DNA from: Histomonas meleagridis
Taxonomy: Eukaryota > Parabasalia > Tritrichomonadida > Dientamoebidae
Direction of reading: 5' to 3'
NCBI GenBank assembly: GCA_020186115.1
Contig: WSYJ01000164.1
Location: 124,001-188,000, forward strand
DNA length: 64,000 bases
Positions 1 through 9,651 of this stretch are shown here, piece after piece. Made by a program: the position numbers and the translations under genes. The notes under the pieces are model-generated. The model worked only from the letters and a program-made list of their open reading frames with translations. It ran no database searches and was not told the origin of the DNA. The first letter of the stretch is position 1, and each line of letters starts with the position of its first letter.

Positions 1-142
1 CTAATAGACACAATATCCCTTTTCAAGAGCCAAACCATTAGTCGTAATGCAAGCAGGTTTCTCTTTCACTCATATTAATTTTTCGACTTGCATCAGATTT
101 CTTCCTAAGATCATTTTTCAATTTCCTAATTTTTGAAACCAT
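1..142 (-). other. Possible small frame-split ORF at the left edge
   Basis: An ATG at 142 (minus strand) opens a 34-codon lysine/arginine-rich frame starting MVSKIRKLKND that stops at 38-40. Another frame stays open from about base 66 to a TAG at bases 1-3 and encodes ...KPACITTNGLALEKGYCVY. The two halves could be one small basic protein split by a one-base shift, or chance open frames. I do not recognise the product. There is no good splice-site pair between the halves. Weakly supported. Confidence 0.2.
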
Positions 143-322
143 AAAAACACTTTTCTCAAAACAATGTTTACGCGCATCTTTATTTTAAGAAATTAGTCAA
201 GAAAACCCATTTTTGAAATTTTTCTTCCAAAACGAACAAAGATTCACAAAATTGAATGCAAGACGATTGAAATCGACGGTTTGAATAAAAGCATCGAATA
301 CTCATTTTATGAATTCATAGGA

Positions 323-1228
323 TTAGATCACTGCAATGCACGTTACACCCTTTTGGTGCCTTTCTATCTGGCGCAACAATGCGCCTGTCTGCGCGTTCCA
401 CACCCTACACACTTTATCAGTGCCTCCAGTGCACACAAATTGAGAGTTTGGCGTAAACGCAACGTCCCAAACCCAACGCGTCTGGCTTTGGTCCTCGAGT
501 TTGTGCGCTAACTCGCATGTCTCAGTCCACCACAACTTAGCGGTGGAATCAGATGAAGCAGTCGCAAAGAGTTTACCGTCAGGTGAGGCAGCAACGCGCG
601 TGATGAACGCATCGTGAGCTTGAACACGTCGAAGCTCAGTGACAGCAGTGGGAGTAACACTGGCTATCACTACAGTACCATCTTGACAACCAATGATGGC
701 GTCATTCTCATGGTTGGAAGGAACAATGGATCTGATCGCTTTTTGAGAAAAACGAGTGGATGAAAGAAGTTTGCCGTTTTGTGAGTTCCAGACTTCCACT
801 TTGCCATTGTCATTGCCTGTAAGAACAAGTTTGTTTTCGCACATAAGACATATGGTATTAAGACAACAACCTGTCATAAAGGAGGCAATTGGACGAGATT
901 GAGAGGGATCCCAGATCTTCCAAGTTTCATCTTCGCTGCAGGAATAGAGACGATTGCCATCAAAGAATAAATCAGTGACATTAGTTTGATGGCCTTGAAG
1001 ATTTTGATATGGTTTGTTGGTTTTGGCAGTCCTATTGTAAATAAAAATGTACGGATTGCTTGCAACAGCAAAGCGATCTTCTGCAAATTTAATGATCCTA
1101 TTTGCTTGAGCATTTTGAAGGATAAACTTAAGTGGGGCGGCAGAACTGGAAGATTCTGAGCTTAAATCAGTAACTGAAATTGTTAAATCATATGATGCAG
1201 ATACGAGAAAAAGAGGCTTTTGTGCCAT
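323..1228 (-). CDS. WD40-repeat beta-propeller protein (301 aa)
   Basis: The start is a clear ATG at 1228. The protein is made almost entirely of WD40-type repeats: segments such as 'HQTNVTDLFFDGNRLYSCSEDETWKIWD', seen here as GH/H..D..SCSED..KIWD, 'SPDGKLFATASSDSTAKLW' and 'CTGGTDKVCRVWN' mark successive blades, and about seven blades fit in 301 residues. It has no signal peptide or membrane segment, so it is probably a cytosolic or nuclear scaffold. The nearest known class would be Lst8-like or other short seven-blade proteins, and the final repeat ending in H..GVTCIAVI fits that layout, but I cannot assign an orthologue. A CCCCTTAAAAGGG palindrome lies about 20 nt upstream of the start. 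Confidence 0.85.
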   Translation of the reverse strand: MAQKPLFLVSASYDLTISVTDLSSESSSSAAPLKFILQNAQANRIIKFAEDRFAVASNPYIFIYNRTAKTNKPYQNLQGHQTNVTDLFFDGNRLYSCSEDETWKIWDPSQSRPIASFMTGCCLNTICLMCENKLVLTGNDNGKVEVWNSQNGKLLSSTRFSQKAIRSIVPSNHENDAIIGCQDGTVVIASVTPTAVTELRRVQAHDAFITRVAASPDGKLFATASSDSTAKLWWTETCELAHKLEDQSQTRWVWDVAFTPNSQFVCTGGTDKVCRVWNAQTGALLRQIERHQKGVTCIAVI

Positions 1229-1963
1229 TTCAGCCTATGCAAAATTGCCCCTTAAAAGGGTAAAAAATTAGCCCAATCCTTCTATCGGTGGTGTTTTTAA
1301 CGTATTTTTGTGTATCACCTCACTTCAAACAAATTCTTCCAAAAGTTGAATAGTATTTAGAAATAGCATGAATTATTGTTTATAATGGTCATTTAAGTAT
1401 CTAAAAATGTTCATTTCACAGTTGTCAAATAATTATTTTATAATTATTTTATGATCAATAAAAAATTAAATTTTTAGATTGGAAAAGCACAAAAAATTTT
1501 ACATTTATTTATGCATTTTGTAAATGTGCTTTAGTAATATGCCTAATAATTTGCAAAAGAAAACATCTATTTTTTACAAATTCAAAAAAAAATTTCAATA
1601 AAATAAATATTTTAATGAATACAAAAAAATACTTTATGAAACCAGAACATAATTCATTTTTTAAAAATCTTTTTTGAACCATTTTTTACCTGAAAGCTTT
1701 AGCTCCATATCATCCTTTAATCAAATATTTCTCCGGGCTTCTCTTTTGCACATATTTGTTTCTTCTTTCTCTATCTCATATGCATTGGCTCATTGTGAGA
1801 AAGTAATCTACAACTTGTGTTAGATATTTCATCATTGTGGTATATAACGATTAAATGTTTCACAAAATTTCCAAAAAGTGACAATGTCAAACATTCTTTT
1901 TTATCATTGTTAGTAATTTGTTATATACAAATATAATTAATTAATTAATCCATTAATAATGTA
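1229..1963. other. AT-rich intergenic region
   Basis: This lies upstream of the WD40 gene and downstream of the helical-repeat gene. It is dominated by A/T runs, with an AACGTA box at 1299-1304 in reverse orientation to the WD40 gene and a CCCCTTAAAAGGG palindrome at 1248-1260. I see no credible coding or RNA gene. Confidence 0.6.
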
Positions 1964-3307
1964 TTATTCATTTTCTAATTTCATTGAAGATGAAATTTCT
2001 TCTATAAGTGATTGCAATGGCAAAACGAAATCTCTATTCGAAACACTTAACAATGTATCTTGCAAATATATATAAAAGTCATCAAACATGGAGCTTTGGA
2101 ACAGCATATTTAATTCAACTAATTGGAAAATGTGTCTAATTCCATAAATACAATCTTCATCGTTAAGGTAATCATTTGATATTATAATATCGAAAAAGTT
2201 ATCTAATGCCTCATCCTTCGGCATAAACATTTCGAAGTTACCTTTTTCGTTTTTATAATACAGAGATAAGTTTATCAAACAATAGATGGCGAATTTCTTT
2301 TGCGTGAAAGTTCCGTTGATAAAAATTCGCGAAATTATATTCGGTAAATCGATTTGTAAATAAACGTCAATTGGATAAAACTTTTCAGCAATGATATCCG
2401 ATGTTAAAATGATCGCCGTTTTAGATATTTCATCATTATCCGAAAATATAAATGGAATAATTAATGAAATATGAACTTTTCGTAGAAATTTATTTATTAA
2501 AATTTCTTCTGACGAATTTATAAATACTCTAAAAAATGAAAGAGTTGCTTTTAATATTTGCATTGGTTTCGGGTTTTGAAGGATAAAAATAAAATTATTA
2601 AATGTTGGGTCATCAAGAATTAATGCGCCGACGCATTGATTCGCTGAGACAATATGTGTTAATGAATTTATTCGTTGTTGGAAATGTTGTTCATCGTCAA
2701 TTAAATGAATGTCTTGAATAATGAATGAAATAGATGTTGTGATTGCTGTGATATCATTAGGATCGCATGTGTACAGATATCTGGAATAAAAAAGTGGCGT
2801 TTCAATTGGATCAACCATTTTTTGACATAGTTCAAATTGATCAACTAGGATTTTGGAGAAACTTTGATCATGAGAAATAAGCAAAACAAATAATTGTTGA
2901 ATTGCCTTTTTTGGATAATTATTTTCTGATAGAATAAATTGAAATACTGAATCTGAAATTAAACAATGCGCAAAATCAAAGTTGTTTTGAATTAAAACTA
3001 TAAAAACATCTGCGAGAAATTCAATTAAATCAATATTGCTTTGAACTAATTTGAATAATCCTGGAAATAATGAAATTTGTCGTATAAAATCAACGCTGAT
3101 ACAAGTGCATAATTGAATTGTTTCCATTATTTCAATATAACAATTAACTGCATCTTGGAAAAGACTATTTTCAATTTTTTCATTTGCCAAAATGCTTAGT
3201 TGCCCTATTATATGAAGACATTCTTCTTGGGATTTTTGTGGTACTTGATCAGAATTAACAAACAATTTTGGTCTAATTCTGCGTTTATATTTCAGATACA
3301 TTGTCAT
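1964..3307 (-). CDS. Hypothetical alpha-helical-repeat protein (447 aa)
   Basis: The open frame extends two bases of context upstream to a TTG, but the first ATG is at 3307 and gives MTMYLKYKRRIRPKLF. The protein is rich in Leu/Ile/Phe/Asn with regularly spaced amphipathic helices (for example 'KKAIQQLFVLLISHD', 'KFAIYCLINLSLYYK'), as in ARM/HEAT-type folds. No catalytic motif, signal peptide or membrane segment is seen. It is transcribed divergently from the NPL4-like gene with only 46 bases between the two ATGs. A box reading GAACGA on the coding strand lies about 10 nt before the ATG (CGTT at 3317-3320 on the plus strand). Confidence 0.7.
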   Translation of the reverse strand: MTMYLKYKRRIRPKLFVNSDQVPQKSQEECLHIIGQLSILANEKIENSLFQDAVNCYIEIMETIQLCTCISVDFIRQISLFPGLFKLVQSNIDLIEFLADVFIVLIQNNFDFAHCLISDSVFQFILSENNYPKKAIQQLFVLLISHDQSFSKILVDQFELCQKMVDPIETPLFYSRYLYTCDPNDITAITTSISFIIQDIHLIDDEQHFQQRINSLTHIVSANQCVGALILDDPTFNNFIFILQNPKPMQILKATLSFFRVFINSSEEILINKFLRKVHISLIIPFIFSDNDEISKTAIILTSDIIAEKFYPIDVYLQIDLPNIISRIFINGTFTQKKFAIYCLINLSLYYKNEKGNFEMFMPKDEALDNFFDIIISNDYLNDEDCIYGIRHIFQLVELNMLFQSSMFDDFYIYLQDTLLSVSNRDFVLPLQSLIEEISSSMKLENE

Positions 3308-3353
3308 CAATTTTTTCGTTCAAATTATTTGTCATTTTCCAAACATTTGAAAA

Positions 3354-4547
3354 ATGGAAAAGGTAAAAGTTGTAAGAATTCGTTGGAAGAATGGTATAGA
3401 AAGATTAGATGTAAAGCCCAATGAAACTATTGGATCTTTGATTGATCGCATGGCAAATAAATATGGGTTTTTGACAAAGAATTTAACATTGTTACAAGAA
3501 TCAACAAAAACAAATATTGTACGTTCAGCAAAACTTTCACAACTGAAAATTGAAAATGGTGAGTTATTTAGATTGGATTTACCCACTGATAGTACAAAAA
3601 AAGATATAAAGATTAATTATCCAAAAGCAACAAATTTAAGTGAATGGTCTTCAAACGTTATTTCTGTTGATCAAGTAGTTCAAAAACAAATTACAATTGA
3701 ACAACAACAAGAGAGTTATGTCAAAAAGATTTTATTTCCATACACAGATTTTTTTCAAGCTTCACAAATTATTCTTCAAATGCATTTTAAAACTCCTCGT
3801 GTATTTCTCTTGTATGGTACTGTTATTGAAAAAACAACGTCTGCTTCTGTTCGAGTTCATGCAATTACTTTTCCAACACAAACTTATAAAAACAATGAAT
3901 TTCACATTAACGAAAGCCAAATGAAAGTGTCTGATTCAGTAGCACACCAAATGGGCTTGCAGCTTGTTGGTCTTGTTGTTGTTTCAGAATTTAAAGATCC
4001 GCCGATCATTTCATATCACATGTCTTACTTAGCGAAACTTCAAAAGAAAATTGGAAAACATTTTATTATAATTTCAGCGCATCCTGATATGGGAAAATGT
4101 TCACTTGAAGGATACCAATTCTCGTCACAGTTTCTTGATCTTGTCGAAAGCAACTTTTTTGTCCAATCAAATGATTATTCTCATCTCAAATCAGATAAAT
4201 CGGCTTTTCTTTACACAAAGCTCACAAATGAATTCGATGTCTATTATTTCCTGGTAAACGTTGCAATTGTATCTCGCGATTCATGGTTTCCAAGATCTTG
4301 GTTCCCATATCAGTCATTATTTCCAACAATTGCTGATTTCTCAGATGTAATGAGAAGAGGGTATAATATTGCTTCACCAAACTACGTAAGACTTCTTGAT
4401 TTTAATCTTTTGATGTTTCTCGATGCAATCTTCGATCAAAGTTTGCCTGTTATCATTGACTGCTGTATAAAAAAGAAGAAACTTCCAATTGAAATTGAGA
4501 CAAAAATTGAAGAAATGATTTATGAATCAATTCCAATGTTTGTTTGA
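3354..4547 (+). CDS. NPL4: NPL4-like Cdc48/p97 adaptor (397 aa)
   Basis: NPL4 pairs with Ufd1 to deliver ubiquitylated clients to the Cdc48/p97 segregase, in ER-associated degradation and related pathways. The N-terminal ~75 residues look like a ubiquitin-like fold (VVRIRWKNGIERLDVKPNET). From about residue 120 an NPL4-type MPN domain follows, including RVFLLYGTV, an 'MGLQLVGLVVVSEF' segment and 'CSLEGYQFSSQFLDLV', which align by eye with the NPL4 family. The JAMM metal ligands are absent, as in other NPL4 proteins. Unlike animal and fungal NPL4, I see no CxxC zinc finger between the two domains; about 40 residues link them. The start is an ATG 20 nt after a TCATT Inr-like site (3332-3336). 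Confidence 0.78.
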   Translation: MEKVKVVRIRWKNGIERLDVKPNETIGSLIDRMANKYGFLTKNLTLLQESTKTNIVRSAKLSQLKIENGELFRLDLPTDSTKKDIKINYPKATNLSEWSSNVISVDQVVQKQITIEQQQESYVKKILFPYTDFFQASQIILQMHFKTPRVFLLYGTVIEKTTSASVRVHAITFPTQTYKNNEFHINESQMKVSDSVAHQMGLQLVGLVVVSEFKDPPIISYHMSYLAKLQKKIGKHFIIISAHPDMGKCSLEGYQFSSQFLDLVESNFFVQSNDYSHLKSDKSAFLYTKLTNEFDVYYFLVNVAIVSRDSWFPRSWFPYQSLFPTIADFSDVMRRGYNIASPNYVRLLDFNLLMFLDAIFDQSLPVIIDCCIKKKKLPIEIETKIEEMIYESIPMFV

Positions 4548-5187
4548 ACTAAAAAATGTTTTTTGATTTTACAAATCCATTTGAATATAAATTTATATAT
4601 ATCATTGTGAATAATTAATAGCATCACTACAAAAATTATTATCATCTTCGTAATAGAATAAAATAGAAATTATAAAGATAAATTGTACATTTGCTGGAAC
4701 AACCAGTTCATTTGTAGCAAGTGATTTTGATATTGTATTTTACGCAATGGAATTAAGATTAAAATGCATTTGGCCTCGTTCTTTATGATTTTCTATAAAT
4801 TTTTCTATATAAGAGCAGTATCCAAATAAAATGGAGACTTTTTCTGTATAATATTTAGAATAACGATATTATGAAGTAACCTTAAAAGAAAATCGTAACC
4901 TATAATGACATTACCTTTGTAAGAAAACAAAATACAAAATTTTATTCATTATCCTATAAATAATGAAAAAAGCATTTATTCTTCAATTGTCGCAATAGTT
5001 TTTTATGATTTAAACTATGCTTCATGCTTTCCAAATATAGAGATTCTTCCAAATATAAGCAACCACATATATATTATTGCACTTATTTAATGAATTTTAT
5101 AGGAACTATAAGAAAAAAATAAGAATTTTTTTAAATATTCAAGAAATTGCAATGCTTGATTTATTAATAAAGATGATAATTCTTTAT
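4548..5187. other. AT-rich intergenic region between convergent genes
   Basis: This is the 640-base gap between the 3' ends of the NPL4-like gene and the frame-split gene. Poly-A/T rich. One stretch near 4690-4790 is open for about 40 codons without a start and is probably chance. Nothing else is supported. Confidence 0.55.
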
Positions 5188-5768
5188 TCAGATAGATTGT
5201 ATTTCATTTAATAACGAAGAAACACTTAGATCATTAAAGCATGAATCACATTTTTTTTGATGTGGCAAAGTAGGGACACTAAAATGTACATGTTCAATAG
5301 TTGTATTTCCAAATGGGAGTACAGGTGTAAAATTAATATGATTTATGAAAGGTCTGAAATTTGAGAATGGGAATGAAAAAAGTGATGGTTCCAAAGAGAG
5401 GTGTTGTTCTTTCACTTGTGCTTTGTTAGTGTTATCTGTTGGAAAATGATTTTCAATTTCATTCAAAATTTCTAATGCTTTTGGAGTAAATTTGCCTCCA
5501 ATAAATTCTAGAACGTATGACGATCCATTTGGTGTGAATATTATTCTATGATTTTGTTTAAACCCTGATGGTCTTCGACCCATTCGGAAAAAATGCTTTC
5601 GAAGGACAGACCCTGGCATAAATTTTTTGAATTTGAAAGTTTTTACATCGTAAGTAAACAATTCAATTTTTCGTGAATCATTTGAAATTCTTATCAAAAG
5701 TTAGGGAACAGATAAGGTTTTGTTGGCAAATTTCCCCTCGCAATTTTATCGATCGTCTCTTTTTTCAT
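5188..5768 (-). pseudogene. Frame-split hypothetical gene (two overlapping frames)
   Basis: The main open frame (5188-5697) has no ATG at its start: it begins at TTG, and an in-frame TAA lies directly upstream. One frame over, an ATG at 5768 opens MKKETIDKIARGNLPTKPYL and runs 24 codons to a TGA that overlaps the beginning of the main frame. The switch falls in a run of four T on the coding strand (5696-5699). A one-base length change in that run would join the halves into a ~193-residue protein. This could be a homopolymer sequencing or assembly error, or a real frameshift mutation. The product is unknown: basic N-terminal half (KFKKFMPGSVLRKHFFRMGRR), a region resembling a small DNA- or RNA-binding fold, and a Pro/Phe-rich C-terminus. 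The ATG is preceded by AACCTTTTC. Confidence 0.6.
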
Positions 5769-6111
5769 GAAAAGGTTTAAACACAATTTAAGCTTATGAT
5801 TTCTGGAAATTACTATAATTTTTTTAAATTATTTTTTAATTTAAGAAAATGTTTGTGAGATATCAGCTGTGTTAAATTCAAAAATCATTTTCATTCATTG
5901 AAATATTTTTCAACTTCTAGACAAATCACAATAAGGAAATCTTTAACTTGTAACACAAATTCGAAGTAAGATTCAATTCACTAATTCCTTTTATCATATA
6001 TGATGGTTGAAGCACATAAATACGAAAAAAAAATAGTTACCTTTATAAAAACCACAAATACCACAAAAGATTATTAACTAGTTTTATGAATATTACCTGA
6101 TACTTGGGGTT
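5769..6111. other. Intergenic region
   Basis: AT-rich gap of about 340 bases between two minus-strand genes, holding the promoter of the frame-split gene and the 3' end of the HhH gene. No coding or RNA gene is seen. Confidence 0.5.
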
Positions 6112-6735
6112 TTATCGAAGAGCATATCCGCCATTACAACACTCAAGCTCGTCACCTTTGTTGTGAGATAGCCAAACCCAAAGAGCAAAGTCTACACCAC
6201 CTTGTTTCCTTCCGACTTTGTTTGCAATTGCATTAATAATTTTTGAAACAGATTCTTCATCGCCTTTTCCACATATTTTTTCAGCCCAACGACAAAGGTG
6301 GAGATCAGGTTTTGCACATGATATAAGACCAATATTTCTTGCAAGGTGATACTTGGTAACATCACCAATATATGGAAGAGAAGTGAGATCATTAACTGTG
6401 TGAAATGAAGATCTTAGTTTATCCCATTGGTCTTTCATATTCCATATTTTATTGATTGCATTAAGTTTGGATTTATTTTTAAATATTTTCCCCATTTTGT
6501 CCATATCTCCTTTACAATCAACAAGCAATGGCGTCAGTTTTGCTGCAATCCTTCCCTTGAATCCAGAAGCAAGGACAACATAAACAAATTCATAGAAGAA
6601 ATCATCAAAGTTTTCCATTAAACCATTTAATGAATCAATCCGATTTAAATCTGATTCGTGTGTTTTCTTTGTGAATTCGTATGCAAGATTATAATCAGAA
6701 AGTGCTTTTTCTAATTGTTTTTCATTCAGCTCCAT
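6112..6735 (-). CDS. HhH-GPD-like DNA glycosylase-related protein (207 aa)
   Basis: The open frame continues upstream to a TTG, but a stop closes it without another ATG. The first ATG is at 6735, giving MELNEKQLEKALSDYN, with TAACGTTC about 10 nt before it. The centre carries a helix-hairpin-helix signature, 'LTSLPYIGDVTKYHLARNIG', followed by 'KPDLHLCRWAEKI'. That is the arrangement of the HhH-GPD base-excision glycosylases (EndoIII/MutY/OGG-like), where the Asp of the KPD..H segment is catalytic. There is no C-terminal Fe-S cysteine cluster. The likely role is removal of damaged bases in the nucleus, but the exact substrate cannot be told. A non-enzymatic HhH protein is the main alternative. 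Confidence 0.6.
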   Translation of the reverse strand: MELNEKQLEKALSDYNLAYEFTKKTHESDLNRIDSLNGLMENFDDFFYEFVYVVLASGFKGRIAAKLTPLLVDCKGDMDKMGKIFKNKSKLNAINKIWNMKDQWDKLRSSFHTVNDLTSLPYIGDVTKYHLARNIGLISCAKPDLHLCRWAEKICGKGDEESVSKIINAIANKVGRKQGGVDFALWVWLSHNKGDELECCNGGYALR

Positions 6736-6960
6736 TTTGAACGTTACCACAGTACGTTTATTTTTAATCTCTTCACTATTTGTGGTCAAATGATGATAAA
6801 TTGAGTCAATAACTTAATAATTCATAAAAAATTTTTCAAACTTAGGTAAACATTTTATAATAGAATTAAAGATACCAATTGTTTTAATGTAATTTTATTT
6901 ATTGACCAAAATATTTTGATTTTTATTTAAAAAAGTGACGGCTGAACAAGAAAGATACAG

Positions 6961-8295
6961 ATGATTCCTGGAGTCAAAGTTCAGAAGCCATCATCTAGTA
7001 GATCAACAGAAAAATACTTCCCAATATACAAAGATATACCTCAATATGAACTAGGAATTGAAGAAATTGTATCACTTGCATATCATCGATATAGATTCCA
7101 TGAAAGTTTGTCATCTCTTGAAAAAGGAGATCCTGGACCAACCTTTACACGTTATTGTATCCCAACTGGCATATTACTTAAAACACTTCCAATTAACGGA
7201 ATTTTTCCAGAAAATCTTGAAGGAGATTTTGATCAAGCTTATATTGATCAAATTGGATTTTATTCATTAATGATTATATCGCTTCATTCTATCGATTCTC
7301 AACATGATTTCATTGAAAATGAAACCAAAATCTTTCAATATCGTCTTAAAAGCCAACGTTTTACACTCGATGACATTGATCCATTGCTATTTGAAGATGC
7401 TAATTTTAATCTTAATCGTTATTACAAAATGAATACAAATACATTTGAAGTTCCATTTGCAATTGTGTTACCATATATAGATGTTTCTAGTGCACGTATT
7501 GAAGGCGGCATTATTCATATGAATTTATCTGATTTTGTATTATTTATTGGATCACTTTATCGAGTATATCTTACAAAACGTATGGCAAAACTTCGCCAAC
7601 AACATATACATGAAAGTAATTTATTTAATATTATGTTAAAATTATTCGAAGAAAAGACATTTGTTGCATCAGTAAACAAACAAAGAACTAATTATACAAC
7701 ACTTTCACTGAACGACATTGAAACTGTTGCGGCACGTTCATTTCCTCCTTGTATGTTTCGAATGTATCAAAAGCTTCGACAAAATCATAAATTATTCCAT
7801 CTCGGTCGACTCCAGTTTGGCTTATTTCTGAAAGGTATTGGCTTATCTCTAAATGACTCGCTTAAGCTTTGGTGTGATGAATTGTCAAAAGTTGTTGGAA
7901 TTGATGGATTCGAAAAACAATATGCTTATAACATTAGACATATTTATGGCAAAGAAGGTTCAAACAAAGATCTCTCACCATATTCTTGTAGAGGTATAAT
8001 TATGGGTCCTGCTTCTTCTGCTGATCAAACTCATGGGTGTCCTTTCAAAGCATTAAGACCCGATGTAACGAAACCGTTAATTCGAACGATGATTAATGCT
8101 TCAAAGGTTTACAAAGGAAGCGAAAGTGCCAAAGACGATACGATCGAGGCACTTGTGGAGAAGGGGAGAACACATCCACAAATTGTTTGTACTGAACTGT
8201 TCAATTTGATTCATGAAAAAGAGTTCGGTGATAGTGTGTTGGAATCACCATGTGATTATTTCAATGAAAGTGAATCACAATTTGAAAATCAATAA
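6961..8295 (+). CDS. PRIM2: DNA primase large subunit (444 aa)
   Basis: This is the non-catalytic, Fe-S-containing subunit of the eukaryotic primase-polymerase alpha complex, which directs RNA primer synthesis at replication forks. The C-terminal half holds the family signature: 'FPPCMFRMYQKLRQNHKL', 'GRLQFGLFLKGIGLS', 'YAYNIRHIYGKEG' and 'HGCPFKAL'. The four expected 4Fe-4S ligands are visible at about Cys264, Cys343, Cys360 and Cys410. The N-terminal helical domain spans residues 1-240 and the length is normal to slightly short. The start is the ATG at 6961, 15 codons before the recognisable YFPIYKDIPQYELG segment. It is flanked by intergenic DNA on both sides, with no overlap. Confidence 0.95.
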   Translation: MIPGVKVQKPSSSRSTEKYFPIYKDIPQYELGIEEIVSLAYHRYRFHESLSSLEKGDPGPTFTRYCIPTGILLKTLPINGIFPENLEGDFDQAYIDQIGFYSLMIISLHSIDSQHDFIENETKIFQYRLKSQRFTLDDIDPLLFEDANFNLNRYYKMNTNTFEVPFAIVLPYIDVSSARIEGGIIHMNLSDFVLFIGSLYRVYLTKRMAKLRQQHIHESNLFNIMLKLFEEKTFVASVNKQRTNYTTLSLNDIETVAARSFPPCMFRMYQKLRQNHKLFHLGRLQFGLFLKGIGLSLNDSLKLWCDELSKVVGIDGFEKQYAYNIRHIYGKEGSNKDLSPYSCRGIIMGPASSADQTHGCPFKALRPDVTKPLIRTMINASKVYKGSESAKDDTIEALVEKGRTHPQIVCTELFNLIHEKEFGDSVLESPCDYFNESESQFENQ

Positions 8296-8936
8296 AATTG
8301 AAATAAATGATCTAAATATAAAAATAGTTTATGAATTTGTACTTACAAAATATGTAATAATTAATTAGTTATAAAGTTATATTAATATCTGATAATCTAA
8401 ACAATTGTTGGTGGAATTTATTAGGATTTGGTAAAGGCTCACACAAACAATTCATATAAATTTTAGCTTGTCATTGGTCAATGCTTTCATTTTATTGTTG
8501 GAAAATTTATATATATTCAGTTAAAATCAAAGAGAATCCAAATTATCACAATAACTAATTTAAAGCAGCAAGGAATGGTGTAATATTTTTGAGGGTTTAT
8601 AATGGAAGATAAATGGAAATAATAATTTTTAGCAAATTTACTTACGGAAAATTTTTTTATAGCAATTGCACATTTTAAACGAGTATTTAATACAAATGTT
8701 TTTTTGTATAAATTATCGATAGTGTTATACAAAAATGGATCTTTGAACTATGAATTTACATTTTCTTGAATTAAATAATTCAACAGAATTGAAACAAAAA
8801 ACATTTGATGCAAATTAAAACGCATACAAATAAAAAAGATTCAAAATAAAATTATCTACAAATGATCATACAAAAGTTAGAGTTAACAAAAAAGAATATA
8901 AACTATAATTATTATATTTATTTTCTTTTCTGGAAA
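8296..8936. other. AT-rich intergenic region upstream of tRNA
   Basis: About 640 bases without a supported gene, between the primase subunit gene and tRNA-Gln. Short open frames here have no recognisable content. Confidence 0.6.
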
Positions 8937-9008
8937 GGTTCCATAGTGTAACGGCTATCACTTGGGACTCTGAATCCCGAGACCCAGGTTCGACTCCTGG
9001 TGGAACCA
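8937..9008 (+). tRNA. tRNA-Gln (CUG anticodon)
   Basis: A complete 72-base cloverleaf. Acceptor arm GGTTCCA (8937-8943) pairs with TGGAACC (9001-9007), with discriminator A at 9008. The anticodon stem TGGGA/TCCCG encloses the loop CTCTGAA with anticodon CTG at 8970-8972, which reads CAG (Gln). The T-arm is CCAGG TTCGACT CCTGG. Internal pol III promoters are visible: A box TAGTGTAACGG and B box GGTTCGACTCC. There is no intron and no encoded CCA. A T-run just downstream (9012-9017, then 9019-9023) fits a pol III terminator. Confidence 0.95.
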
Positions 9009-9023
9009 AAATTTTTTCTTTTT
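9009..9023 (+). terminator. Pol III T-run terminator of tRNA-Gln
   Basis: AAATTTTTTCTTTTT follows the tRNA directly; a run of six T is a standard eukaryotic RNA polymerase III stop. Confidence 0.7.
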
Positions 9024-9109
9024 AATTAAATATTTACAGTTTATATAAATTTGATTTTTTTGGTCATTATAAAATCTTGTTTAGCTTCTGTACATACCAA
9101 AGAACCAGG

Positions 9110-9547
9110 TTATTCAATGTATCTTGAATCGTTTGATGCGTAGTTGATAATTGATTTCACAAGTCCATCTCCTCTTGTAACAGTTCTATAAATTAATTCG
9201 CAAATGTCAATAAATTCCTGCTTCGTCTTCATAAGGAAGTTCATTTTATAGTTATCTCCTGTTCCGAAATCGACTTGAACAAGTTTATTTCTGAAGAAAA
9301 ACATGGTTGAACATGGGTCATTAAGTTCGTACATTGTATTAAAATAAGGTACTTCAGTAATATCTACTACATAAATTACGACAAAATTTTTGAGATATTC
9401 AGCAACAGAAGCTAACATCTCGTCCATCTTCATGCAAGTTGAATCTGTATCATGGCCAAATCTAATGACCACAAGCTTTTCTTTTTCCCATAGAATTGCT
9501 TGGTCAACATCCCATCCTGTGTGAAGATGAGTTAGCAAAAAAGACAT
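9110..9547 (-). CDS. DIM1: U5 snRNP 15-kDa protein Dim1/TXNL4A (145 aa)
   Basis: A small thioredoxin-fold protein of the spliceosomal U4/U6.U5 tri-snRNP, highly conserved in eukaryotes. Diagnostic segments are 'LTHLHTGWDVDQAI', 'VVIRFGHDTDSTCMKMDEML', 'VDITEVPYFNTMYEL' and 'DPCSTMFFFRNK'. The open frame runs 12 codons further upstream, but the family N-terminus (MSxLLxHLHxGWxVDQAI) begins at the ATG at 9547, so that start is used. The C-terminus is divergent after GTGDNYKMNF. The shortened frame leaves about 100 bases to the ATG of the divergent gene at 9652. It implies a working spliceosome although no gene in this window shows a classical intron. Confidence 0.95.
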   Translation of the reverse strand: MSFLLTHLHTGWDVDQAILWEKEKLVVIRFGHDTDSTCMKMDEMLASVAEYLKNFVVIYVVDITEVPYFNTMYELNDPCSTMFFFRNKLVQVDFGTGDNYKMNFLMKTKQEFIDICELIYRTVTRGDGLVKSIINYASNDSRYIE

Positions 9548-9610
9548 TTTGGGAAATTTCACATCAAATGTCGGTAACCACACAATTGCACAACTTTTTG
9601 AATAGTCTCA

Positions 9611-9638
9611 AACGTTGCCTCAAACAACCGTATTCATA
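9611..9638 (+). promoter_or_regulatory. AACGTT box plus TCATA Inr-like site
   Basis: AACGTT at 9611-9616 is followed by TCATA at 9634-9638, matching the trichomonad Initiator consensus TCA(+1)YW, 16 nt before the ATG at 9652. AACGTT is palindromic and lies between two divergent genes, so it could also serve the Dim1 gene. Confidence 0.4.
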
Positions 9639-9651
9639 TCGATTATTCAAG

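Noticed and set aside
4690-4795. Open stretch of about 40 codons as a gene remnant
   Set aside because: No start codon in the right place, no recognisable motif; likely chance.
9496-9651. N-terminal extension of the 857-residue protein antisense to Dim1
   Set aside because: It begins at TTG, lies antisense to a highly conserved gene, and the ATG at 9652 has better promoter context.
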